Origin: Rhodobacteraceae bacterium Alg231-04 | GTDB taxonomy: Bacteria; Pseudomonadota; Alphaproteobacteria; Rhodobacterales; Rhodobacteraceae | Assembly (NCBI GenBank): GCA_900143635.1 | Contig: FREY01000015.1 | Location: 1 to 64,000, forward strand | Length of the DNA: 64,000 nt | Reading direction: 5' to 3' | Shown: one piece after another, positions 36,181 through 43,435 of the stretch | How positions within the stretch are numbered: the first letter of the stretch is position 1 | Layout of the letters: the number at the start of each line of letters is the position of its first letter | Notes under the pieces: generated by a model | What the model was told of the DNA's origin: nothing | The model's input: the letters and a program-made list of their open reading frames with translations, nothing else | Database searches by the model: none | Program-made: the position numbers and the translations under genes

Positions 36181-38175
36181 CTACTCCGCCACAACTGGGG
36201 CCGGGGCCCGCCCGGTCCGTTTTCGCGGCGCACCCACGCGCAAGCGTCGATCGCTCAGCGACAGAACCCCACCCAAGGCCAGCAGCCCCGAGCCGATCCA
36301 GATCCAAACCACCAGCGGCTCATAGAGAATCCGCAAGGTCCACCTGTTCTGTTCCGATTCCGCCGCCGGCTCCTGGATCGAGGCATAGAGGTCTCCGGCC
36401 AGCGTGGTGCGGATCGCCGATTCCGTCGTGCTGCTGCCGGCGACCGGATAGGCCCGGCGCTCGGGGTTCAGCGTGCTGACGAAGGTGCCGTTGCGGCTGA
36501 CGGTCAGGGTCGCCATCCGGGAAAGGTAGTTCGGCCCGCGCACCTGTTCGACCCCTTCGAAGCGCACGTCGAAACCGGCGATTTCCAACTCGGTCCCCGG
36601 TTCGGCGAAGATCACCACCTCGCTCTTCCAGGCGCTTGAACCGACGAAGCCGATGATGCAGACGGCCAGCCCCGCATGAGCGACCACCATGCCGTAATGC
36701 GACCGCGGCAGGTTGCGCGCGCGGCGCAGCGACTCGGCCAGCGGCACTTCGCCCAGCTTGATCCGGCCGGCCCATTCCGTCGCCACCGAGCCCAGAAGCC
36801 AAACCGCCAGAGCGATAGACACCACCGCCAGCACCGGTCCGCCGGTATCCAGATACCAGACCGCCAGCGCCGCCAGCAGGCTGAGCCCGGCCACCCATTT
36901 CAGCCGGGCGAGAACCCCGCGCAGATCCGCGCGTTTCCACGACAATAGCGGCCCGACTGCCATCACCATGACGAGGACAAGCATGATCGGCACGAAACTG
37001 GCGTTGTAATAGGGCGGCCCGACCGAGATCTTCTCGCCTGTCACGGCCTCGAGCAACAACGGGTAGAGGGTGCCGAACAGCACCGTCGCGGTGGCTGTAG
37101 CCAGCAATAGGTTGTTGATCAGCAGCCCGGCCTCACGGCTGATTGGCGCAAACAGCCCGCCGCCCTCCATCTCGGGAGCGCGGACGGCGAACAGCGTCAG
37201 GGACCCGCCGATGGCGATGCCGAGCAGCACGAGGATGTAGATCCCCCGTTCGGGATCGACCGAGAAGGCGTGAACCGAGGTCAGCAGGCCCGAGCGCACG
37301 ACAAAGGTGCCCAGAAGGGACAGCGAGAAGGTCAGCACCGCCAGCAGGATCGTCCAGCTTTTGAAACTGTCGCGCTTCTCGGTCACGATGGCTGAATGAA
37401 ACAGCGCGGTTCCCGCCAGCCACGGCATGAAGGACACGTTCTCGACCGGGTCCCAGAACCACCAACCGCCCCAACCCAGCTCGTAATAGGCCCACCAGCT
37501 GCCCAGCACGATGCCCAGCGTCAAGAAAACCCACGCCGCCAATGTCCAGGGCCGCACCCAGCGTGCCCATGCCGGATCTACCCGGCCCTCGATCAGTGCC
37601 GCCACGGCAAAGGAGAAGACGATCGAAAACCCGACATAGCCGAGGTAGAGAAACGGCGGGTGCAGGGCAAGGCCGATATCCTGCAACAGCGGGTTCAGAT
37701 CATTGCCGTCAAGCGGCGCCGGGAACACCCGTTCGAACGGGTTCGAGGTAAACAGCATGAAGGACAGGAACCCCGCGCAGATCCACGCCTGCACAGCAAG
37801 GGTGCGCGCCTTGAGCGCCAGCGGGATGTTCCGCGCCAGCAGCGACACGCCCAGCCCGAAGATGACCAGAATCAATACCCAGAGAAGCAGCGACCCTTCG
37901 TGGCTGCCCCAAGTTGCGGCCACCTTAAACAGCATAGGCTTCTGCGAATGCGAGTTGCTGGCCACGTTCAGGACAGTGAAATCGCTGATGACGAAGGACC
38001 ACATCAAGGCGCCAAAGGCGAGGCCGACCAGACCGGTCAAAAGAACCGAGGTAGCGGTTGCCGACTTCATCCAGACGACATTATCGCGCGCCGTGCCCAA
38101 AAGCGGCAGGACGCTTTGCACGAGCGAGACCGCCAGGGCCAGCGTCAGGGCGAACTGCCCGATTTCCGGTATCAT
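36181..38175 (-). CDS. ccmF: Heme lyase subunit CcmF
   Basis: 664 residues, normal for the family, with about 15 membrane helices. The WWD heme-handling segment WWFWDPVENVSFMPW is present, with conserved His residues around it (HPPFLYLGYVG, HEGSLLLW). It attaches heme to apocytochromes c in the periplasm together with CcmH and CcmI. ccmA-E are not here, so this is a partial, extra set that must use chromosomal CcmABCDE. The promoter region (38206-38236) has a CueR-type operator. Confidence 0.95.
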   Translation of the reverse strand: MIPEIGQFALTLALAVSLVQSVLPLLGTARDNVVWMKSATATSVLLTGLVGLAFGALMWSFVISDFTVLNVASNSHSQKPMLFKVAATWGSHEGSLLLWVLILVIFGLGVSLLARNIPLALKARTLAVQAWICAGFLSFMLFTSNPFERVFPAPLDGNDLNPLLQDIGLALHPPFLYLGYVGFSIVFSFAVAALIEGRVDPAWARWVRPWTLAAWVFLTLGIVLGSWWAYYELGWGGWWFWDPVENVSFMPWLAGTALFHSAIVTEKRDSFKSWTILLAVLTFSLSLLGTFVVRSGLLTSVHAFSVDPERGIYILVLLGIAIGGSLTLFAVRAPEMEGGGLFAPISREAGLLINNLLLATATATVLFGTLYPLLLEAVTGEKISVGPPYYNASFVPIMLVLVMVMAVGPLLSWKRADLRGVLARLKWVAGLSLLAALAVWYLDTGGPVLAVVSIALAVWLLGSVATEWAGRIKLGEVPLAESLRRARNLPRSHYGMVVAHAGLAVCIIGFVGSSAWKSEVVIFAEPGTELEIAGFDVRFEGVEQVRGPNYLSRMATLTVSRNGTFVSTLNPERRAYPVAGSSTTESAIRTTLAGDLYASIQEPAAESEQNRWTLRILYEPLVVWIWIGSGLLALGGVLSLSDRRLRVGAPRKRTGRAPAPVVAE

Positions 38176-38205
38176 TCCAAACTCTCCGGGATTCCGTTTT
38201 GCGCC

Positions 38206-38236
38206 CTTGTCCGACTATCCAGCGCTGGAGGGTCAA
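38206..38236 (-). promoter_or_regulatory. CueR-type promoter/operator for ccmFGHI
   Basis: Read leftward: -35 TTGACC (38231-38236), 19-bp spacer CTCCAGCGCTGGATAGTCG (38212-38230), -10 GACAAG (38206-38211). The 12-bp TCCAGCGCTGGA is a perfect palindrome. The -10 is weak, as expected for an activator-dependent promoter. It ends 30 bases before the ccmF start. Confidence 0.65.
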
Positions 38237-38302
38237 GTGCGATTTTGCCGCACATTGATCGCATTCGCGTGAGCCGCACTCAGGTTCCGGTGGGTTGTGG
38301 GT

Positions 38303-38971
38303 TCAAACCGGTTGCAACCTCATGATCGCAGCCGCCACGCCGGTCAATGCCAGCGCGAAAACGCCAAAGAGAAGCAGCGCCAGCAGGACAGGCCCGAATT
38401 TCCCCGGCAGCCTGGATACCGGTTCCCGAAGCCACTCGGACTGTGCATCGCTCGTTTGAAGACAGCGGTCAATTACGGCCACATATAGCGGCAGGGCACT
38501 GACCAGCGTTGCGTAAAGGTAGACGCCGGAAATGTTCTCGAAAAACGCGGACCGGGCAAGCGTCGGTCCGACCACCCGCAGCGCCTGCCAGTGATCGCCG
38601 CCGAACGAGCCGAACCAGTCAGCCGAGACAAAATAGATCACCCCGTGTAGCAGGACGAAAAGGACTACCCTCGCGGGCAGGTCGATCAGGAGAATACGCG
38701 CCGATACGCCACCTTCCGGCTGTCTGGCCACGCTCAGGGCATAGAGAAAGAAGCTCACGTAGTTGACGGCGAAGACGACCGGCAATCCGTTGGTCACCAC
38801 CTGCCGCAGAAAGCGGCTGAAGGCCGGGCCATTGTTCAGCAGATGCGCGCCAAAGCCCGGCGTCAGCGCGACGTAGAGCAGCAGGAGCGGGAACAAGCCG
38901 GCGCAACTGACAAGCAGTGTGTTGCGGACAAAGCACCAGAACGGCATATCGAGGCTGAAACATTTTTCCAT
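38303..38971 (-). CDS. Membrane protein of unknown function
   Basis: 222 residues from ATG 38971 (AAGGTGG upstream), with about five predicted membrane helices (for example LLLLYVALTPGF, VVFAVNYVSFFLYAL, VVLFVLLHGVIYFV, FALALTGVAAAIM). I recognise no family. Cysteines near the N-terminus (EKCFSLDMPFWCF, LLVSCAG) are notable. It lies upstream of ccmF on the same strand, but the CueR-type promoter between them suggests separate control. Confidence 0.55.
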   Translation of the reverse strand: MEKCFSLDMPFWCFVRNTLLVSCAGLFPLLLLYVALTPGFGAHLLNNGPAFSRFLRQVVTNGLPVVFAVNYVSFFLYALSVARQPEGGVSARILLIDLPARVVLFVLLHGVIYFVSADWFGSFGGDHWQALRVVGPTLARSAFFENISGVYLYATLVSALPLYVAVIDRCLQTSDAQSEWLREPVSRLPGKFGPVLLALLLFGVFALALTGVAAAIMRLQPV

Positions 38972-39133
38972 TGCGTTCCACCTTGCCAGCAATCCCGCCG
39001 CGAAGTCGATGGAGGGCGTTCGTCAAGCCCGGATCATCTCTCCATTGCCGGGTGTCTGGGGTGCCCACTCAGGCCCAGGGGACCCATGATTGTCAGTGTT
39101 ACTTCTGCCCAACATTTTGTTTTCACGTCGTTT

Positions 39134-39450
39134 TCAAATTCTTAGCTGACAATTTCCCGTATTTTCCCGGTTGATCAACGCCTTGAGAATCGGTTCGCAG
39201 GAGCCTCCCCCCTGCCCCCGCCTTTTGTGCCAGCTTTCTGAGAAGGGCGCCCGGGCTGCGAATGTCGCCCAACCGCTCAAGGATGCACAGGACCGAGGTC
39301 GCCGCCGCCTTCTGGGAACAGGTGAGCACATTGCCCGCACCATCCTGCACACTTTGCTTGGCGCCGAGCTTGGAGAGGCAAGAACCAATCTCGCCATGGC
39401 GACCACCGGGCAGCGAAGCCATGCGACAGCCGCGACTTACCAAGGCGACG
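39134..39450 (-). pseudogene. Decayed C-terminal part of a second repC
   Basis: One frame reads KAAATSVLCILERLGDIRSP followed by GALLRKLAQKAGAG, and the next frame continues with SCEPILKALINRENTG. This is the pattern at the end of RepC replication initiators (ILER, IRSPGGYLR, LTxKAxxGEFS, PMLMAL). At least one frameshift separates the parts, and the N-terminal two thirds are missing. It is different from the live RepC at 43436. The bases 38972-39133 and 39451-39730 hold no supported gene. Confidence 0.55.
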
Positions 39451-39733
39451 CTCTGGCCATGGCTCAAAGAATGAAAGGACAAGCCGAGCTGACAGATGTG
39501 GCCAACTCCTTTGAAGCATCCGTTTTCGCGTTCACATGACGGTTCATTCGAAAGGCCCCCTTTCTCCATGTTGCTGATCTCAAGTTATAATTTTGCTCAA
39601 CGAGAATAAGATAGGTTGCCGATAGTTCATTTCGGAGTGATCCCTTGCGTGAGACCACTCCGAAGTGCCCCCCGGCCCCCGAAGGCAAGGCATGAACCGA
39701 GAGAAAGCAGCCTCTCAAAACCGAAACCGCACT

Positions 39734-39788
39734 TGTGAAAGGAGCACCACCAGACGCACTTGAAGCCCTCAGCACTATCGCAAAGGGC
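39734..39788 (+). promoter_or_regulatory. Leader RNA element of cassette copy 2, gene A
   Basis: Weak stem TGTG (39734-39737) with CGCA (39755-39758), CTTGA at 39759-39763, then stem GCCC (39765-39768) with GGGC (39785-39788). The second stem matches ACCC/GGGT of copy 1 with one compensatory change. The start codon is 44 bases after CTTGA (43 in copy 1), and the bases before the start (GGAGAACA) are conserved. Confidence 0.4.
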
Positions 39789-39806
39789 GCTGCATAGGAG
39801 AACAAT

Positions 39807-40184
39807 ATGTTCGACCTTACCAATGACACCATGACCAGCATGCGTGCGTTCATGGCCTCGCATTCCGAAGCGGTTCAAAATACTGCCTATCTGCTCGGAG
39901 GGCAGCCCGCTCTTCGTAAAGCACAATCGCTTCTGGATGAGATCGCAGTCGCACTCGTGATGACACGCCGCCTCGCACGTCAGCTGCTCGATCTTCATGC
40001 ATTGTTCAGTCTTCAAAACGTGCATTGCGAAGATACAATCGAAGCAGCCTGTTTCGCGGATATCGACCCCGCGTCACCGATCGTCGAAGAAATCTGTGTC
40101 CTATGCGATGAGCTGGAAAGCGAAATGCTGATGCTGGAATATACGGAGTTGAGTTCTGCGCTGTCCTCCCGTTTGGCTGCCTGA
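39807..40184 (+). CDS. Cassette copy 2, protein A (unknown family)
   Basis: 125 residues, homologous over its whole length to the 23452 protein (MFDL start, SEAVQN, LLGGQP, TRR, NVH, IEAACFADIDPASPIVEEIC). AGGAGA lies before the ATG. Acidic, no membrane helix, no known domain. It is about 1.3 kb from the repABC operon and reads toward it. The DNA of the two copies is well diverged, so the duplication is old or the copies came from different plasmids. Confidence 0.75.
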   Translation: MFDLTNDTMTSMRAFMASHSEAVQNTAYLLGGQPALRKAQSLLDEIAVALVMTRRLARQLLDLHALFSLQNVHCEDTIEAACFADIDPASPIVEEICVLCDELESEMLMLEYTELSSALSSRLAA

Positions 40185-40201
40185 TCCACCAAACGAGCCC
40201 C

Positions 40202-40257
40202 CGCCAGATCCCCCCTCCTGGGTTCTGGCGTCTTGAGAGGTCTTTTCCTGCGACCTC
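40202..40257 (+). promoter_or_regulatory. Two-hairpin RNA element between A and B, copy 2
   Basis: Stem 1 CGCCAGA (40202-40208) with TCTGGCG (40224-40230), then TCTTGA (40231-40236), then stem 2 GAGGTC (40237-40242) with GACCTC (40252-40257). Compared with copy 1, both stems have changed sequence and kept pairing. The whole lies in a 92-base gap before the B start codon (89 in copy 1). Confidence 0.5.
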
Positions 40258-40276
40258 AAAACTATAGGAGATATCA

Positions 40277-40693
40277 ATGGACATCGAAATCGAACGTAAA
40301 GTTCATGACCTGACGCTCGAAACAATCGTGCTGGGCAGGTTGCTGGCAGAAGAGTGGTTGGGCGGTAGCTTGGTCCCAAAAGGCACGAACAAGACAGTCA
40401 TTCTCGAAGCTCTTCACGCGCTTCAAGACCGCAATGGCGCTCAGACCGTCGACACGGATATGGTCGAACTCATAGGAGAGCAGATCCGCAGGACGCTTAA
40501 TGAAATTCGTGAAGGCAAAGGAGATGCAGCCCTCTCGCAAGACGTCGATTTGGTTTGGGAGCAAAATCAGAAGGTCGTCGAATACGTAAATCTGGCCTAT
40601 CGTTGGAAGCAATTCAAGGCAGCGAAGGTCGCGCTGGATGACAAGCTTGCCGCAATCCGGCAATCAGATGTCCTGCTCGCAAAAGCTATTTAA
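40277..40693 (+). CDS. Cassette copy 2, protein B (unknown family)
   Basis: 138 residues from ATG 40277 with AGGAG upstream. All-helical by eye; shares TI--GR-LAEEW, D-D-VEL--EQI---LN, G-GDAA and WK-FKAAK with the 23916 protein. No recognised domain. Together with protein A it forms the conserved pair. It ends 275 bases before the first parS. Confidence 0.72.
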   Translation: MDIEIERKVHDLTLETIVLGRLLAEEWLGGSLVPKGTNKTVILEALHALQDRNGAQTVDTDMVELIGEQIRRTLNEIREGKGDAALSQDVDLVWEQNQKVVEYVNLAYRWKQFKAAKVALDDKLAAIRQSDVLLAKAI

Positions 40694-40967
40694 GACGCCA
40701 CCGTCGACGCGAACTCTCTGAGGTGATCCCAGGGTAAGCAGATCACCTCAGCCTCCAACTGTCAGGTCGCAATAAAAGTGGATTTTGCGCCCTGACATCA
40801 CCTCCCCTGCGTCATTGCCCAGCGAAGGTGAGCTGCCCCCTACCCCACAATCTCGAAACATGACGTCGGTTTTGGCAATATTGTTTGCCCAAATATCCCA
40901 AGTCGGAAGCTTTCAATCTGGTTCGTACAGTTGGAACAACTGCCATGCAGGAAACACTTGGAGACGA

Positions 40968-40983
40968 GTTAACAGCTGTTAAC
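40968..40983. promoter_or_regulatory. parS site 1
   Basis: Perfect 16-bp palindrome GTTAACAGCTGTTAAC, matching the repABC parS consensus GTTNNCNGCNGNNAAC. RepB binds it for partition. It lies upstream of repA in a 425-base gap that holds no gene between protein B and repA. Confidence 0.88.
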
Positions 40984-41022
40984 AGTCAAAGTTCAGTTGT
41001 TATCAGACGACTACACAACACC

Positions 41023-41042
41023 ACATGTTGAAAAACATGTTG
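41023..41042. repeat. Short direct repeats in the repA promoter region
   Basis: ACATGTTG occurs at 41023-41030 and 41035-41042, each with the palindromic core ACATGT. A possible -35 TTGACT (41040-41045) overlaps the second copy. RepA proteins repress their own promoter, so this may be the RepA operator; that is inference. Confidence 0.45.
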
Positions 41043-41118
41043 ACTTGAATCGGTTAATGAGGCCTTTCTGTCTCTGAGGTTGCGCAAATAGACGCAAAAC
41101 AGCAGAGAAAAAGAAACC

Positions 41119-42303
41119 ATGATCCGGACGGCGCCAATATCGGCATCGACGCAGTCAGAGCTCACACGCGAAATCTCCGCGCGTCTCAAGGTTGCGCTCG
41201 ATACACACCTACAGCAAGTCTACGCACCAGACGAGCAAAAAACTTTGCGCCTATTCAGTGCAACAGAGACTGCTGACTTGCTGGGGGTGACCGCCGCTTT
41301 TTTGCGTAAGTGCCACTCGGACGGCTCGTTACCTGAGCCTGTAGTCAACAAGAACGGGCGTCGCTTCTACACAGCATTCGATATCCGAGATGCCCGATCG
41401 ACCTTAGAAGCCGGATCTCGCACGCCTGGGAAATATCTTCCGGGGCGGCGCGAGGATGACGGATTACAAGTTATCCAATTGATGAACTTCAAGGGTGGCT
41501 CCGCGAAGTCCACTTCTGCGATACACCTGTGCCACCATCTTGCCTTGGCGGGATACCGCGTCCTCGCCGTTGATCTCGACCCTCAGGGCTCAATGACTGG
41601 CTTTTACGGCATTCAAACAGAACTTGAATTCGATGGTCACTCGATCTACGACGCAATCAAGTATGAAGAACCAGTGCCGATGTCGGAGTGCATCGCTAAA
41701 ACGTATTTCCCGAACCTTGACCTTGCTCCCGCCCGGCTGATTTTGAGTGAGTTCGAGACTGAAACTGCGGTCAACGCTGGCCGTGGAATATCGTTTTTTG
41801 ACCGTCTGACGAGCGCGATCCAGTCGGTTGAGGCAGACTACGATGTCGTCATCATCGACAGTCCACCAAGTCTGGGCTTCCTAACGTTGGCCGGGCTCTA
41901 CGCAGCCACTTCGGTTATCGTCCCGATGACTCCTTCGATGCTCGACCTCGCCAGCACGCAGCAGTTCCTCGACATGACCTCTGCATACCTCGAAGTAATC
42001 GAAGGCACCGGCCTTCATGTCGACCACGATTTCTTTAGCTTCCTGATCACCCGAGACGACCCTTCTGATATTCCCTCGCAGCAAATTGTGAGCTTGATGC
42101 GCGCCCTTTTCCAAGATCGCGTCTTTGCAAATACCGCGCTCCGAAGCACCGCAATTGCCGATGCCGCCATGCTGAAAATGTCGATCTACGAAGTGAACCG
42201 TTCTGACATGACACGCTCAACCTATGATCGAGCAAGGAACAGTATGGACGGGGTAGGGGGCGAGGTCTCGGCAATGATCCAGAAAGCATGGGGGCGTCAA
42301 TAA
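41119..42303 (+). CDS. repA: Plasmid partition protein RepA (ParA ATPase)
   Basis: 394 residues. The N-terminal 100 residues carry an HTH (FSATETADLLGVTAAFLRKC), followed by the ParA Walker A variant NFKGGSAKSTSA, the DLDPQGS box and a Walker B VVIIDSPPSLGFL. It drives partition with RepB and represses the operon. The stop overlaps the repB start (TAATG). Orientation and order repA-repB-repC are classic for alphaproteobacterial repABC plasmids. Confidence 0.96.
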   Translation: MIRTAPISASTQSELTREISARLKVALDTHLQQVYAPDEQKTLRLFSATETADLLGVTAAFLRKCHSDGSLPEPVVNKNGRRFYTAFDIRDARSTLEAGSRTPGKYLPGRREDDGLQVIQLMNFKGGSAKSTSAIHLCHHLALAGYRVLAVDLDPQGSMTGFYGIQTELEFDGHSIYDAIKYEEPVPMSECIAKTYFPNLDLAPARLILSEFETETAVNAGRGISFFDRLTSAIQSVEADYDVVIIDSPPSLGFLTLAGLYAATSVIVPMTPSMLDLASTQQFLDMTSAYLEVIEGTGLHVDHDFFSFLITRDDPSDIPSQQIVSLMRALFQDRVFANTALRSTAIADAAMLKMSIYEVNRSDMTRSTYDRARNSMDGVGGEVSAMIQKAWGRQ

Positions 42304-43241
42304 TGGCACTCAAGCAGAATAAAGACGGAATGGCCGCGGCGATCGCAGCTGCGGCTCAGGCTTCCGGGGCTGGCCGGGCTCACCCGTCCCTACCAAAAGG
42401 GACGATAGGCGCAGTGAGGGCAGGAGTCACAGGCATCCAAGAGATAAGCCCTGAGGATATCCTCCCTTGGGGGCCTCAGGATAGACTGGGTGTCGAGTTA
42501 ACAGCCGTTAACAGTCATGAGACTGTCCAGGAACTTGCTGAGACTATCAAGATCAATGGCCAGCAGGTTCCGGTTCTTTTGCGTCCCTCCCAGGAACAAG
42601 ACGGCAAATTTGAAGTGATCTACGGACGCCGTCGGATCTTGGCGTGTCGCACTATTGGTGTGACAGTCAAGGCCCTGGTTCGCACGATGGATGACGGGCA
42701 GGCGCTGATTGCAAAAGGCTTGGAAAACTCCAGTCGTGAAGATCTCAGCTTCTATGAGCGTGCACGATTTGCAAAGGCTATCTCTGAACAGGGCTACAGC
42801 AACGAGGAACTGATGCAGGCCCTCGCAATCTCCAAGAACACGCTCAGCCAGCTGAATCGCATCACTAAGCATATCCCTGATGATATCGGCGACCTCATTG
42901 GCGCTGCGCCAAAGTCCGGTCGGTCGAGATGGGAGCTCATTTCTGACGCCTTCCGCGACGGCTCATTGATCGTGAAAGACATCAAAGAGTTACTTGAGGA
43001 ATATCCAGAGTCTTGGGACAGCGACATGAGAATGGACGCGTTTTTATTGTTTCTCAAACCTGACAAGTCGAAGTCTGAAAAGCCGACTGAAAGGCGAATA
43101 GCCAAAGGCGTATCTTTGAAGTCCGACGAACGCGGCATCACCATATCGGTAAAGAGGGCAGGTGGCTCTGCTACATTCGCCACCTGGCTTGAAGAGAATA
43201 TCGAAGAGCTCGTTTCACGAGCCAACGATAAGGCGAGTTAA
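42303..43241 (+). CDS. repB: Partition protein RepB (ParB)
   Basis: 312 residues from the overlapping ATG. ParB/Srx-type domain with VYGRRRILACRTIG and ENSSREDLSFYERARFAKAI, and an HTH (EELMQALAISKNTLSQLNRI). It binds parS and works with RepA. A parS lies inside its own coding sequence (42497-42512) and another overlaps its stop (43237-43252). Confidence 0.95.
   Translation: MALKQNKDGMAAAIAAAAQASGAGRAHPSLPKGTIGAVRAGVTGIQEISPEDILPWGPQDRLGVELTAVNSHETVQELAETIKINGQQVPVLLRPSQEQDGKFEVIYGRRRILACRTIGVTVKALVRTMDDGQALIAKGLENSSREDLSFYERARFAKAISEQGYSNEELMQALAISKNTLSQLNRITKHIPDDIGDLIGAAPKSGRSRWELISDAFRDGSLIVKDIKELLEEYPESWDSDMRMDAFLLFLKPDKSKSEKPTERRIAKGVSLKSDERGITISVKRAGGSATFATWLEENIEELVSRANDKAS
42497..42512. 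promoter_or_regulatory. parS site 2, inside repB
   Basis: GTTAACAGCCGTTAAC, one mismatch from a perfect palindrome and a full match to the parS consensus. Encodes part of the N-terminal region of RepB (ELTAVNS), so the site is kept while coding. Confidence 0.85.
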
Positions 43242-43252
43242 CGGCTGTTAAC
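43237..43252. promoter_or_regulatory. parS site 3, at the repB stop
   Basis: GTTAACGGCTGTTAAC overlaps the TAA stop of repB. It matches the same consensus. Three parS sites within 2.3 kb are spread over the operon. Confidence 0.87.
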
Positions 43253-43289
43253 TCAAAGAGAAACGACAAGAGCAGAAAGGAGGAGCAGG

Positions 43290-43354
43290 TAAAGAGAAAC
43301 CCCCGAAACCGGAGTTCCGAGGGCTGCAGCGCACTCAGCGCGCTTAGCTTAGAC
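43290..43354 (-). ncRNA. Antisense counter-transcribed RNA (incompatibility RNA) between repB and repC
   Basis: Read leftward: -35 TTGTGT (43384-43389), 17-bp spacer, -10 TACGAA (43361-43366), so transcription should start near 43354. A hairpin made from 43300-43323 (CCCTCGGAA pairing with TTTCGGGGG on the RNA strand, with G-U pairs) followed by TTTCTCTTT would end it after about 60 bases. Position, size and strand are those of the ctRNA that limits RepC production and sets copy number in repABC plasmids. A second hairpin with seven Ts (43390-43405, same strand) lies upstream of this promoter. Confidence 0.75.
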
Positions 43355-43435
43355 ACCTAATTCGTAGCAGTCCCCGAATCACCACACAAGAAAAAAACGC
43401 CCCTGGGCGAACGGGATTTTTCTGCTGCAAACATC

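Noticed and set aside
37396..38325. 309-codon open frame on the plus strand over ccmF
   Set aside because: Shadow of ccmF; it would also cover the promoter region, and shows no domain.
39171..39539. 122-codon frame on the plus strand
   Set aside because: The minus strand carries RepC-like pieces in two frames, so this is their shadow.
43390..43405. Hairpin with seven Ts on the minus strand before repC as the ctRNA terminator
   Set aside because: It lies upstream of the best ctRNA promoter; the hairpin at 43300-43323 fits the RNA end better. It may end another antisense transcript.
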